Origin: Verrucomicrobiota bacterium
GTDB lineage: Bacteria > Verrucomicrobiota > Verrucomicrobiia > Limisphaerales > JACRJZ01
Reading direction: 5' to 3'
DNA length: 64,000 bases
Assembly (NCBI GenBank): GCA_016219875.1
Contig: JACRJZ010000145.1
Span: 1 to 64,000, forward strand
Shown: positions 50,562-59,930 of the stretch, piece by piece
How the letters are laid out: each line of letters starts with the position of its first letter
How positions within the stretch are numbered: position 1 is the stretch's first letter
Translations under genes and position numbers: made by a program
The notes under the pieces: generated by a model
The model's database searches: none
The model's input: the letters and a program-made list of their open reading frames with translations, nothing else
What the model was told of the DNA's origin: nothing

Positions 50562-53500
50562 ATGCCAGAGATTGTCAAATGTCCTCAATGCGGAACGGCC
50601 CTGCCGACCGGCGCGCTGGCCGGACTCTGCCCCGCTTGTCTCCTTCAACAGGGCGCTGCCGCCGACACCGCGACGCGGCCGGCCCCCCCTCCCTTCGAGC
50701 CGCCGCCCCTGGCCGAACTGGCGCGGCTCTTTCCCCAACTCGAAATCCTCAGCCTGCTCGGCAAAGGCGGCATGGGCGCGGTCTATAAGGCACGGCAGCG
50801 GGAGTTGGACCGCTATGTGGCGCTGAAGATTCTGCCGGCGCAGGCCGCCAGCGGGGCCGGTTTCGAGGAACGCTTCAATCGCGAGGCGCGCGCGCTGGCC
50901 CGGCTGAGTCATCCGAACATTGTGGCCGTGCATGAATTCGGCCAGGTGAGCGGCCTTGGCGCGGGCGTCCCGTCTGCGAACGCAGGACAGACTTCCAGCC
51001 CGTCGGTTCCAGCAACTGGCTCGGCAGCAGAGACAGTGGCAGGCGGGACGCCCGTCCCACGGCTCCATTACTTCATCATGGAGTTCGTGGACGGCGCGAA
51101 CCTGCGCCAGCTTGAGCAGGCGGGCCGGCTCTCGCCGCGCGAGGCGCTCCAGATCGTCCCGCAGATTTGCGACGCTCTCCAATACGCCCACGACGAGAGC
51201 GTGGTCCACCGCGACATCAAGCCGGAAAACGTGCTCGTGGACCGCAAGGGCCGGGTGAAGATCGCCGACTTTGGCCTGGCCAAGATTCTGAATCGCGAGC
51301 CGCAGGACTTGCGCCTGACCGGCGAAGGGCAAGTCATGGGCACGCCGCATTACATGGCGCCGGAGCAGGTCGAGCATCCGCTCCAGGTCGATCACCGCGC
51401 GGACATCTACTCGCTCGGAGTCGTGTTCTACGAACTGCTCACGGGCGAACTGCCGCTGGGCAAGTTCCCGCCGCCTTCACGCAAGGTGCAAGTCGATGTG
51501 CGGCTGGACGACGTGGTGTTGCACGCGCTAGAGAAAGAGCCGGAGCGCCGTTACCAGCAGGCCAGCCAGGTGAAGACGGACGTGGAGACGATTGCGACGA
51601 CCTCGAAGCCAGCCGGCCAGCCTCCGTTGATCGCCACGCCGCAAACGATGAATCCGTGGCAGCCGGCGATACTGCTGGTGGGCGTGGTCGTGGGTTTGGC
51701 TTTGCTGTTGGTCGGAATGATGGGGCCGCAACCGGCTAACTGGCTCGCGTTCCTGTTCGGCTCCTTCACGCTGGTCGTGTCGGTCTTGAAATTGGCGGGG
51801 CTGTGGCCTTTTCCGTCGGGGCTGTTTCCGCAATCGAATTTCACCGGCCGAAACTTGCGGCGCGGCCCCGGGGCGGCAGCCATTGCGGCGCGACCCGGCC
51901 CAACTCTTTGGACGGGCTGGCGTCGTCTGTGGCCGCCGGTGGTGGTGCGCCGGGGCGGCGCGCGTGTGATCAACTGGCCGGCCGTGGGCGTGCGCGCTTT
52001 CCGGGGCGTGCTGCTGATGCTGCTGGTGGCGTTCGCAAACGCCGTGGTCCTCGCCCGGTTTGAGGGGCCGAAAGTGGCGGTCGTCGTTGGAGTGGGCCTC
52101 GCCATCGGATTGTTGCTGCTCGTCGCGTTCATCCTCGTCGCCCGCATCCTGCACGGCTTTGCCATCCCGTTGGAGACCCTGCCGGAACTGAACGCGGCTG
52201 TGGCCGACACCGTTCCCCTCACCGCCGCTCCGGCAGCGGAGGACATCCGTCGCCAAGTGCAACGCCCCGCCGTCGGACTGCTGGTCACCGGCATCCTCAA
52301 TTGGATTCTCATTCCGCTGGCGATGCTCCTGCTCTTGCCGTATGCCGCGGCGGACGCCAAGTCGTCCGGGGTGCCACAATTGGCCGTGCTGGTCTTCGCG
52401 CTCACGCCACTGGTGCTGTGCAGCGTGGTCATCTTCGCGGCGGTGCGGATGATGCATCTCGAATCACGGGGCTTGGCCATCGCCGCCAGCGTTCTCGCGG
52501 CTATCGTGACCCCGGGGAATCTCGTGGGCTTGCCCGTCGGCATCTGGTCACTGGCGGTGCTGACGCGGCGCGAAGTGCGGGCGGCCTTTCGCAGCAACGC
52601 CGCCGCCAAGCCGTTGTCCAAAGGCGCGAAGTGGCTCTGGCTGCTCGGGGCAGCAGCGGTCATCGTCGCTTTGGCGTTGGCCCTGTTCCCGTGGTCTGGC
52701 CAGCCCGAGATGAAGGTGGCAGGCCGGGTGACCGACGCCGTGACCGGCAAGCCCATCGCAGGCGCACGGGTCGCGGACAACCATTACGGTACCGGCGCTC
52801 GGCGGACGCCACTGGAGGCGTGGACAGACACCAACGGGCAATACGCGCTGCTGACTTGGGCGGAGGAACACAACATCACGGCCTCTGCTCCGGGCTATGG
52901 AATCCAACTGGCCACGCTCACGACCAGCCTGCTGGAGCGCGAGCGGCAGACGCGGATGGACTTTCAGTTGCCGCCTGCTTGGGGGCCGGTGCATGAATTC
53001 ACCTTCGAGCGGTTCAGCCCGCCAGTGGACCTGGACACGGGCCGTTTGATCGAGCCGCCGCCTCAGCCCTTCCGCAAAGAGCGTGACTCTTCGTTGTGGC
53101 TGGCCCACAGCGGGGGAGACATTGGCGTGGGTGGCATCGGTTCGCGCAAGGGTTTGATCACAAGTCTGTCCAACGAGGTAAAGCTGGTTCGATTGACCAA
53201 CCTCGTTTGGGCTGGCGTCACCGCTCGAGACTTGAACCAGGCGTTGTTGGCTGGCGCGTCGGGTTTGGAGGAGAACCTGGACGCGAAAGACCTTTGGAAA
53301 GGCTTCCTCCTGCCGACCAATGGCCAAAGTCCGCTGGTCTTCGCCTTTCGGACCGCACCAGGAGCAATGGGACTGCTGGAGTTGACATCCATTCAGAACC
53401 AGCGGGGATCAGACCGCTCCGTCTCGTTGCGATTCAAGACGCTCGGCCCCAGTTCGCTGATGAAGTCCGAACCATCGTCCAGGCCAGATCCGCCCGCAGT

Positions 53501-55091
53501 TCAGGAAGCCAAGGCCGGTCCCGCAACGGCAGCAGCGACCACCCCGGCCGTTCCTCCGACCAGGGAACCGCAGGAAAAAGCCGCTGCGACGACCAGCGGC
53601 TCCGCTTTCGGCGTGGTGATCGAGCGGGTGCTGTATGACCAGAAACACCGGGTCGGCAGTTGCCTCGATCTCGATTCTGGCCGGCTCGTGACGACCCCGG
53701 CAAATTCGCAGTCCGCGGATTATCGCTGGATGCGGACAAACGACATCGACGTGATGTGCGACACCACCGAGTCGATCAGAGGCCTCCTGGCCACGGGCGG
53801 CGTGATCGTCCAGCCTGTCGAGGCCGACCGCTGGGACGCGATGACCCCGGGTGAGGTGAGCGAAGCGCTGATGCATTACGCACCCGATCCGGCGGCGGTG
53901 CCGGTGGCCATGACCGGCAACGGTGAGTTGCCCCGGACGTATTTGTTCCGGACGCTTGCCAACGGTCTGGGGCTGCTGCAAATCACCGGTTTCGTGGACA
54001 ACCCGCCTGGAGTGAGGATTCGCTACAAGCTGGTGCAACCGACGGCCACCGCAGCCCGGCCTGTCGCGGCTTCCGCTTCGGCCATTCCACTCATCGAGAT
54101 GCGGGACGTTCCGCTCCTCGACGCGATCAAGGCGCTCGCGAAACAGGCTCAAGTCAATTACGTGCTTGATCCCAAGGTTGAGGCTGGAGTGACCGGGCCA
54201 GACGGAAGGCCAATTCCTCGGTCCATTGTTTCCGTCCGCTGGGAAAACGTGACCGCCCAAACCGCGCTGACCAAGCTGCTGGAGAACTACAGTCTTCAAC
54301 TCCTTGACGATCCCAAGTCGGGCATCGCCCGTATCACGGTGCAAGCCGCCGCCTCGGTGGAGTCGTGGTCGCCGCAACTCCGGACGGGAGAGAAGCCTGA
54401 TCCGGCCAAAGTGCATACCGAAGCGCGTGACCTGACGGCGCAAGGCCGCTATGAGGAAGCACTGCAACGCTGCCTCTGGTTCCACCAACACGCCTTGGAA
54501 TTCGACCCCGCATTGAGCGCGGTCCGCCTTTCGTATGCGCTCGCCGACTGGATGGAACTGGCGCGGCGCTATCCGAAGGCCAAACAGGCGTTGGTGGAAA
54601 TCCGCGATCGGAAGACGCGCGCGATCGCCGAGGGCCGCGGCTCCCTCGACTTGTTCCATGACGTGGCCGCGATCAATCAACACCTGCAGGAGGAAGACGC
54701 GACTCTCGCCTTGATGAAGACGCTTCACGAAAAAGCCCCTGCTCTGGCCAAGCAGTGTTATTTCTACGCCGAGGAGTTGCTCGTGAAGAAGGGCGAGTAC
54801 GCGCTGTGCCTGAGTTTGTTCCCTGATTTCCAGGCGAGGTTTGACTTGATTCGCCAGGGCTTGGCAGCGGACCAGAAGATAGCGCAAGAGAACCCCCAGA
54901 TGGCCCGGCCCGAGTTTCGGAAGTCGTCAGACAACCGGTTTGCCGACCAAACCTGCCGGTTGATCGAGATTCTTGTAGCGACCGGGCACAAGGCGGAAGC
55001 CCAGAAGACTCGCGACCAGGCCATCGCCCTCAGCGAGAATCCGCGGTTGAAGTCCGCCGTCAGCGACGCAGAGAAGAAAACGGGCCGATGA
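50562..55091 (+). CDS. membrane Ser/Thr protein kinase with zinc ribbon, DUF4190-like, CarboxypepD_reg-like and secretin-N-like domains
   Basis: 1,509 residues. Zinc ribbon CPQCG...CPACL at 7-28. Hanks-type kinase about 60-345: GKGGMGAVYKA (66), catalytic Lys near 89, VHRDIKPENVLVD (about 214), DFGLAK (about 236), GTPHYMAPEQVEH. A 35-residue repeat-encoded insertion (50960-51062) separates HPNIVAVHEFGQ from LHYFIMEFVDGANL. Then several membrane segments (360-720), including a DUF4190-like part (GLAIAASVLAAIVTPGN). Outside parts: VAGRVTDAVTGKPIAGARVA (carboxypeptidase-regulatory-like, about 725), two similar FxxR modules (HEFTFERFSP, IERVLYDQ), a secretin/STN-like domain (EMRDVPLLDAIKALAKQAQV, about 1180-1275) and a C-terminal TPR-like helical region. 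Zinc-ribbon kinases of this type usually pair with ECF sigma factors like the one at 59927, suggesting a signalling link. Confidence 0.88.
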   Translation: MPEIVKCPQCGTALPTGALAGLCPACLLQQGAAADTATRPAPPPFEPPPLAELARLFPQLEILSLLGKGGMGAVYKARQRELDRYVALKILPAQAASGAGFEERFNREARALARLSHPNIVAVHEFGQVSGLGAGVPSANAGQTSSPSVPATGSAAETVAGGTPVPRLHYFIMEFVDGANLRQLEQAGRLSPREALQIVPQICDALQYAHDESVVHRDIKPENVLVDRKGRVKIADFGLAKILNREPQDLRLTGEGQVMGTPHYMAPEQVEHPLQVDHRADIYSLGVVFYELLTGELPLGKFPPPSRKVQVDVRLDDVVLHALEKEPERRYQQASQVKTDVETIATTSKPAGQPPLIATPQTMNPWQPAILLVGVVVGLALLLVGMMGPQPANWLAFLFGSFTLVVSVLKLAGLWPFPSGLFPQSNFTGRNLRRGPGAAAIAARPGPTLWTGWRRLWPPVVVRRGGARVINWPAVGVRAFRGVLLMLLVAFANAVVLARFEGPKVAVVVGVGLAIGLLLLVAFILVARILHGFAIPLETLPELNAAVADTVPLTAAPAAEDIRRQVQRPAVGLLVTGILNWILIPLAMLLLLPYAAADAKSSGVPQLAVLVFALTPLVLCSVVIFAAVRMMHLESRGLAIAASVLAAIVTPGNLVGLPVGIWSLAVLTRREVRAAFRSNAAAKPLSKGAKWLWLLGAAAVIVALALALFPWSGQPEMKVAGRVTDAVTGKPIAGARVADNHYGTGARRTPLEAWTDTNGQYALLTWAEEHNITASAPGYGIQLATLTTSLLERERQTRMDFQLPPAWGPVHEFTFERFSPPVDLDTGRLIEPPPQPFRKERDSSLWLAHSGGDIGVGGIGSRKGLITSLSNEVKLVRLTNLVWAGVTARDLNQALLAGASGLEENLDAKDLWKGFLLPTNGQSPLVFAFRTAPGAMGLLELTSIQNQRGSDRSVSLRFKTLGPSSLMKSEPSSRPDPPAVQEAKAGPATAAATTPAVPPTREPQEKAAATTSGSAFGVVIERVLYDQKHRVGSCLDLDSGRLVTTPANSQSADYRWMRTNDIDVMCDTTESIRGLLATGGVIVQPVEADRWDAMTPGEVSEALMHYAPDPAAVPVAMTGNGELPRTYLFRTLANGLGLLQITGFVDNPPGVRIRYKLVQPTATAARPVAASASAIPLIEMRDVPLLDAIKALAKQAQVNYVLDPKVEAGVTGPDGRPIPRSIVSVRWENVTAQTALTKLLENYSLQLLDDPKSGIARITVQAAASVESWSPQLRTGEKPDPAKVHTEARDLTAQGRYEEALQRCLWFHQHALEFDPALSAVRLSYALADWMELARRYPKAKQALVEIRDRKTRAIAEGRGSLDLFHDVAAINQHLQEEDATLALMKTLHEKAPALAKQCYFYAEELLVKKGEYALCLSLFPDFQARFDLIRQGLAADQKIAQENPQMARPEFRKSSDNRFADQTCRLIEILVATGHKAEAQKTRDQAIALSENPRLKSAVSDAEKKTGR
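50960..51062. repeat. in-frame repeat insertion in the kinase domain
   Basis: Ends GCGGGCGTCCCGTC and GGCGGGACGCCCGTCCCACG are inverted copies related to the GGCGTCGCGCC family of the A2M gene. Encodes GAGVPSANAGQTSSPSV and further to GGTPVPR. Confidence 0.7.
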
Positions 55092-55102
55092 GTCTCCTAC
55101 AA

Positions 55103-55205
55103 CCCCGTAGTAGCCGATGCGAGGAGGCTCTGTATTTTCTGGCTGGCCTCTGACCTCCGACTTCTGACTTCTGAATGGAGCCTCGTTACCTCGGCTGCTA
55201 CGGGA
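55103..55205. repeat. GTAGCAGCCGACG-type hairpin with a heptamer array in its loop
   Basis: Arms GTAGTAGCCGATGCGAGGAG (diverged) and CTCGTTACCTCGGCTGCTAC. The loop contains CTCTGAC, CTCCGAC, TTCTGAC, TTCTGAA, a 7-base-period array. Confidence 0.7.
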
Positions 55206-55269
55206 TTCTGCAATGCCGCATTGAAAACGGCCGGCCAGAGTGGCCATATTCGCCCGACATCACACAGCA

Positions 55270-56256
55270 ATGAAAACTTCAGCCACACCAGCGCGAACGG
55301 TCCTCAGCCACTTGTTTCTTTTTCTTGCGGCGCTGGTCGCCGTTGCCGCCTCGGCTTGGGCAGGCTCTCCCCAGTTGTACGCCGAGACCTTCAACGACCG
55401 GTATCTGCTCACGGTCGATACGAACACCGGCGCGGGAACGCTGATCACGAACTTCTCCGTCAAGGCCATGGACCTGGCCACGTATCGCGGCGGGCTGTAC
55501 CTCCTCAGTGATTTTTCCGGCAGTCACAAATTGAGCGAGATCGACGCGCAGACGGGGGAGATTCTCCGCCAGATTTCCTTTGGCCATGACTTCGCCGGCG
55601 GGGAAGGGGCGTTCGACTTTCGGGCCGACGGCGTCATTTTCGCGACGAGATCCTCCAGCGCGACTGGCACGGTGTTTCGGTTGGAAACAACCCGGACCAA
55701 CACCGTGCTGGTCACACCGGAGGGCGGGCTGAGTCCGAGCCTGGACGGTTTGGCTTTCGACCACGCCGGCACATTGTTTGGACTCAGTCAGAATCGTGGT
55801 GGGCGCCACGCGCTTTACCTCGTCGATCCCGACTCCGGCCAAACCACTCTCGTTGGTGACTTGGGAATCACTTTTGCCGCGGGTGGGCTCGTGGTCGCCG
55901 GACTCGCCTTTGCGCCGGACGGCACGCTGTACGCCGCGCTGGGCGGAGCGACTGATTCGTGGCTGTGCCGCGTCAACAAAACCACCGGCGTTGCCACAGT
56001 GGTGGGATCGATAGGCTATCCGGGGGTGGCGGGGATTCGTTTCTATCAACCCCTGCCAGGCCCGTTGGCAGTCCGGTTGGAGGACGGCCAGGTGCGAGTC
56101 TCATGGCCTCACGCGAGGGGTGGGATTCTGGAATTTGCGGCTCGCTTGGGGGAAGACTGGGCCAAGTCGAGTCTGCCTGTGACAACCAACGGCAGTGAAG
56201 CGGTTGTGCTCACGCCCCGCGATGGCGAGCAAGGATGGTTCCGATTGAAGCTATGA
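55270..56256 (+). CDS. secreted propeller-like protein
   Basis: 328 residues from MKTSATPARTVLSHLF, with a signal peptide ending SAWAG. Blade-like repeats: YLLTVDTNTGAGTLITNFSV, KLSEIDAQTGEILRQISFGH, LDGLAFDHAGTLFGLSQNRG, VAGLAFAPDGTLYAALGGAT, LCRVNKTTGVATVVGSIG. These resemble DUF4394/NHL-type beta-propellers. The last 70 residues (LAVRLEDGQVRVSWPHARGG, ending WFRLKL) match the C-terminal module common in this group's exported proteins. Function unknown. It lies 178 bases after the kinase gene, behind a repeat. Confidence 0.72.
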   Translation: MKTSATPARTVLSHLFLFLAALVAVAASAWAGSPQLYAETFNDRYLLTVDTNTGAGTLITNFSVKAMDLATYRGGLYLLSDFSGSHKLSEIDAQTGEILRQISFGHDFAGGEGAFDFRADGVIFATRSSSATGTVFRLETTRTNTVLVTPEGGLSPSLDGLAFDHAGTLFGLSQNRGGRHALYLVDPDSGQTTLVGDLGITFAAGGLVVAGLAFAPDGTLYAALGGATDSWLCRVNKTTGVATVVGSIGYPGVAGIRFYQPLPGPLAVRLEDGQVRVSWPHARGGILEFAARLGEDWAKSSLPVTTNGSEAVVLTPRDGEQGWFRLKL

Positions 56257-56315
56257 ATCCGAAGAGACGAATTGCCGTAGGTGCGACGCGTAACGTTTTC
56301 CATGAACCGGCCGTG

Positions 56316-56378
56316 GTTCGGAGTTCCGGCTTGAGCCGGTCAGCGCCTCCCCAACCGGCTCAAGCCGGAACTCCAAAC
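56316..56378. repeat. GGAGTTCCGGCTTGAGCCGG-type palindrome
   Basis: Arms GGAGTTCCGGCTTGAGCCGG and CCGGCTCAAGCCGGAACTCC, perfect over 20 bases, separated by about 15 bases, in the 140-base gap before the beta-helix/protease gene. Confidence 0.85.
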
Positions 56379-56396
56379 GTGTTGCCATCCCGGTTC

Positions 56397-59300
56397 ATGG
56401 CCCCAATGAGCGATGTGGGAATCGTGGAGGCTGCCCAAACCTGCCGGAGCGAAACCACGCGTGACCGGACCTGGCTCACGACGCTGGTTCTCTCCGCTTC
56501 CTTGTTCCTACTGCAGTCAGAAGCGTGGGCCTGGCCTTCAGCTCCGGCCACGGTGACGGCGACATCTCCTCCCAGCCGGTATGTCAGCCGAGAGCTGACT
56601 GTTGCGAAAGACCATAGCGGCGGCTTCACCAACATCCAGGCCGCCATCGACGCCGCGCCGTCGAACGCGGTCGTGCGCCTCGGGCCGGGCGTGTTTGAGG
56701 AATGCCTCACCATCGAGAAGCCGCTCACGTTGGAAGGCGCGGGCTGGGAGAAGACGTTGCTCCGAAAAGAGCCGGGGCCGGAGATCAATTCGGAGAAAGA
56801 CTTGCTGCGCCTGCTGGAGCCGCGGCTCAAGGCCGCGGCGTCCGACGACGAGCGACGGGCCATCCTGCAAGAGTTCATGCAGCAGCACGGCACGCCGGTG
56901 CTGACGGTGCGGAACACGAAAGGCGTCCAAGTCCGCGGCCTTCGCTTCACCAATCCGCGTCCGGGTGGTGGCGGCTCTTTTCCAAATGAGTACGTCGTGA
57001 GATTCACCAATGCCCAGGCGGCCTTCGCAGAGTGCGCGGTGGTCGGAGGGCCGGGGATCGGCGTCTTGATCGGCAAGGCCGCGGACGTGGAGATGAGCCG
57101 CTGCCTGGTGGCGGCGATGTGGGGCACGGGCATTGAAGTCGGCGAACGCAGCGGGCCGGCGACGGGAGCGCGCATCGCGGACAGCGACGTGCGGAACTGC
57201 CACTACGCGGGCATCAAGTTGGCGGCGGTCGGGCAAAGCGCGACCGTCGAGCACTGCCGCATCTCCGGCGCGGCCTGGCACGGTATCCGATATGGGGACT
57301 CGTCTCCGACGATCGTGAGCAATCTCATCTTTCAGCACGCGCGCTGCGGCATCTACGCGGGCGGAAAGTCGGCCGCCGTGGTGCGGCAGAATCTTTTTTA
57401 CCGAAATGAGATGAACGGCATTTCGTGCTGGTCAGGGAATCGGGACGTGATCGAAGGGAACACGTTTGCGGAGAACGCGCGCGAGGGGGTGGCCTTGGTT
57501 GACGCCGCGTGGCCCGTTCTCCGTCAAAACATTTTCACCGGGCACCAACAGGCAATTGTGCAGGCCAGGACCGCGAGCCGAACGAACGATCCCGCCGGCA
57601 CGCCGAGGCTGGAGCAGAACTGGTTTTGGAGGAACGCGACCAACTGGCCTCCGGCTATGGGCAGCAGCGCAAAGAGTCTTGAAACCGATCCGCGCTTCCA
57701 GGACGCGGCGAACCACAACTTCGCGCTGGCTGCCGATTCCCCGGCGCGACGCGACAAGATTGGGGCAGCGGACCCAATCCCGTTCGCCAGTCCGTGGCCG
57801 CTGCAGCCGGAGGAGTTGGCGATGATCCCCGAGGGCGCCACGCGCGATAGCCGCGAGTGGAAAGACCCGCGCAAGTTGGCCCGCAATCGTGGCATGGGCG
57901 TCCCGCTCGCCGGTTCGCCCACCAACCGGGAAGGTCGAACGACCGTGGCAGCCACGACGGCTGCCCCACGCGTCTCTTACGAGGAAGCCTTCCGCGACTT
58001 GTATGACGTGCTGGCGCGTGACTACCCGTGCTTCGAGTTGAAGTCGATCGACTGGCGGAAGGTCGGCGACGAGTTGTTGCCGCGCGCCAAGCAGGTGAAG
58101 ACCGACGACGAGTTCGGCCTGCTCTGCATGGAACTGGTCGCGCGATTGGAGGACAGCCACTCCTACTTGATGGCCGGTTCGGCCAGGCTGCCGTCTGCGC
58201 CGTTTCCCCAGTGGGATCCCGGCTTTGCGTGCTTGATCGGCGATCATGAGAAGCCGGTCATCCACCACGTGGACAAAGAGAGTCCCGCCGACCAAGCCGG
58301 CGTGCGCATCGGGATGACCGTGCTGTCGCTCAACGGCCAGCCCGCCGAGCAGGCTCTCAAAGCAATCATGCAGCAGGCCGCCCGGCATTCGGGTTATTCG
58401 AGCGAGCGCTACTTGCGTTACCACGCCGCGCAGTGGCTGGGCCGGCAGACAGAGAAAGGCTCCGCGGTCGTGCTCGAAACACAGTCGCCGGACGGGCAGA
58501 CAAACCGCTTCAACCTGACCGCGACGCTGGGCGCGCGTTACCTGCCGCGACTGCCTGTGCCGATCCCTGGTATCCGCGACTCCGGCGATGTGTCCTGGAC
58601 GCGACTTACGAACAACGTCGGCTACATCTACGTCCGCCGTATCGGCGAGCAGTTGATCGCGCGACTCGACCAAGCCGTGGCCGAGTTGAAGGATGTGCGC
58701 GGCCTCATCGTGGACGTGCGCGGCAACAGCGGCGGAGGTTTCGACGGCAGCCGCGCGCTCCGCAACTTCTCGCTGACGGACACGAACGAGCCGGAGCGCC
58801 CGCGCTTCCTGGGGCCGATGGCGCTGTTGATCGACGCGCGGTGCATTTCCGCCGGCGAAGGCTGGGCGTCGTGGTTCGTCGCGCAGAAACGCGCGCGGTT
58901 CTTCGGCGAAGCCACCGCCGGCGCTTCGTCCCAGAAATCGACTTACACGCTCAAGAACGGACTGTTCAAAGTGCAATACTCGGTCCGGCCTTACACCGGC
59001 TTCCTCAACCGCCCGATCGAGCGGCGCGGCTTGGAGCCGGAGGTGCCGGTCCGGCAGACGGCCAGCGACCTCGCGGCCGGGCGCGACACGGTGCTGGAAG
59101 CGGCCAGGAAGTTCTTGGAGGATCAGCGTTGGGATGGCTCCCGGCCGGTCGCGGTGAAATCGCAGGACACCCCGTCCTCCGGCAGCACGCCGAAGAACGC
59201 TCCGAAGCCGCCGCTGCCGCCTATCTCCCCGGCGGAAGAACTGCCGGGCACACTGATCTTTCATGGCCGTTACCAGCATCGCACCGGCGGCAAGGACTCC

Positions 59301-59930
59301 GGGCCACCCAGCGAATTGTGGCTCAAGCAGAGCGCGAACGGCGGCCTCAGCGCCCTCGCGCAATTGCCCGCCGCGGGGACGATCGAACTGGCGGTGGGCG
59401 ATCAGGCGCACCGCTTTATCGAGCATCGGGTTCGCGGGCAGAAGGACTACGGGACCGACCTCAGTTTCCGCGACGGCGAGGCCCTGCTGACGCGCCGTGG
59501 CTTCCGCGAAGATCGCGACGGCTGGGTATTGAGCGTGCCCAAGGATGCGTGGTTCGATCCGAACACACGCCCGGACGCTTATTGCGCCGCGAATGTTCTG
59601 CTCCGGGCCTTTGCGCTGAAGCCAGGCGAGTCGCGGGAGTTGCAGATGTTTGACCTGGACAACAGCGGTGAACTGTTCGTGAGTTACCGGGTGAAGATCG
59701 CGCACGCCGGAAAGGAGAAGATCGAAGTGCCCGCCGGCGCTTTTGAGGCCAACCACCTCGTCCTCACGCAACTCACCGCTGCCGACACTTGGTTCAAGAA
59801 GCGCGGGGGACACATCACCGACTTCTGGGTCCTGGACAATCACGTCATCGTGCGCGTCTTGCGCCATCGCGAGCCGTACGAGATGCGGCTGCTGAACTGG
59901 ACCGTTCCCGCCAAACTGCCGGGCCAATGA
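56397..59930 (+). CDS. right-handed beta-helix / S41-family (C-terminal processing) protease fusion
   Basis: 1,177 residues from MAPMSDVGIV; a signal segment TWLTTLVLSASLFLLQSEAWA follows. Residues 60-520: pectin-lyase-like parallel beta-helix (GGFTNIQAAIDAAPSNAVVR, then VRGLRFTN, MSRCLVAAMWGTGIEV, VEHCRISGAAWHGIRYGDSS, VIEGNTFAENAREGVALV). Residues 540-900: S41 peptidase with a PDZ-like part (KESPADQAGVRIGMTVLSLN) and tail-protease core (YIYVRRIGEQLIARLDQAVA, GLIVDVRGNSGGGFDGSRAL); the serine nucleophile is likely in DARCISAGEGWASW, with FGEATAGASSQKSTYTLKNG after it. The last 200 residues include a separate beta-rich domain (SYRVKIAHAGKEKIEVPAGA). Its stop overlaps the sigma-factor start (ATGA), implying coupled translation and a shared pathway. 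Confidence 0.85.
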   Translation: MAPMSDVGIVEAAQTCRSETTRDRTWLTTLVLSASLFLLQSEAWAWPSAPATVTATSPPSRYVSRELTVAKDHSGGFTNIQAAIDAAPSNAVVRLGPGVFEECLTIEKPLTLEGAGWEKTLLRKEPGPEINSEKDLLRLLEPRLKAAASDDERRAILQEFMQQHGTPVLTVRNTKGVQVRGLRFTNPRPGGGGSFPNEYVVRFTNAQAAFAECAVVGGPGIGVLIGKAADVEMSRCLVAAMWGTGIEVGERSGPATGARIADSDVRNCHYAGIKLAAVGQSATVEHCRISGAAWHGIRYGDSSPTIVSNLIFQHARCGIYAGGKSAAVVRQNLFYRNEMNGISCWSGNRDVIEGNTFAENAREGVALVDAAWPVLRQNIFTGHQQAIVQARTASRTNDPAGTPRLEQNWFWRNATNWPPAMGSSAKSLETDPRFQDAANHNFALAADSPARRDKIGAADPIPFASPWPLQPEELAMIPEGATRDSREWKDPRKLARNRGMGVPLAGSPTNREGRTTVAATTAAPRVSYEEAFRDLYDVLARDYPCFELKSIDWRKVGDELLPRAKQVKTDDEFGLLCMELVARLEDSHSYLMAGSARLPSAPFPQWDPGFACLIGDHEKPVIHHVDKESPADQAGVRIGMTVLSLNGQPAEQALKAIMQQAARHSGYSSERYLRYHAAQWLGRQTEKGSAVVLETQSPDGQTNRFNLTATLGARYLPRLPVPIPGIRDSGDVSWTRLTNNVGYIYVRRIGEQLIARLDQAVAELKDVRGLIVDVRGNSGGGFDGSRALRNFSLTDTNEPERPRFLGPMALLIDARCISAGEGWASWFVAQKRARFFGEATAGASSQKSTYTLKNGLFKVQYSVRPYTGFLNRPIERRGLEPEVPVRQTASDLAAGRDTVLEAARKFLEDQRWDGSRPVAVKSQDTPSSGSTPKNAPKPPLPPISPAEELPGTLIFHGRYQHRTGGKDSGPPSELWLKQSANGGLSALAQLPAAGTIELAVGDQAHRFIEHRVRGQKDYGTDLSFRDGEALLTRRGFREDRDGWVLSVPKDAWFDPNTRPDAYCAANVLLRAFALKPGESRELQMFDLDNSGELFVSYRVKIAHAGKEKIEVPAGAFEANHLVLTQLTAADTWFKKRGGHITDFWVLDNHVIVRVLRHREPYEMRLLNWTVPAKLPGQ

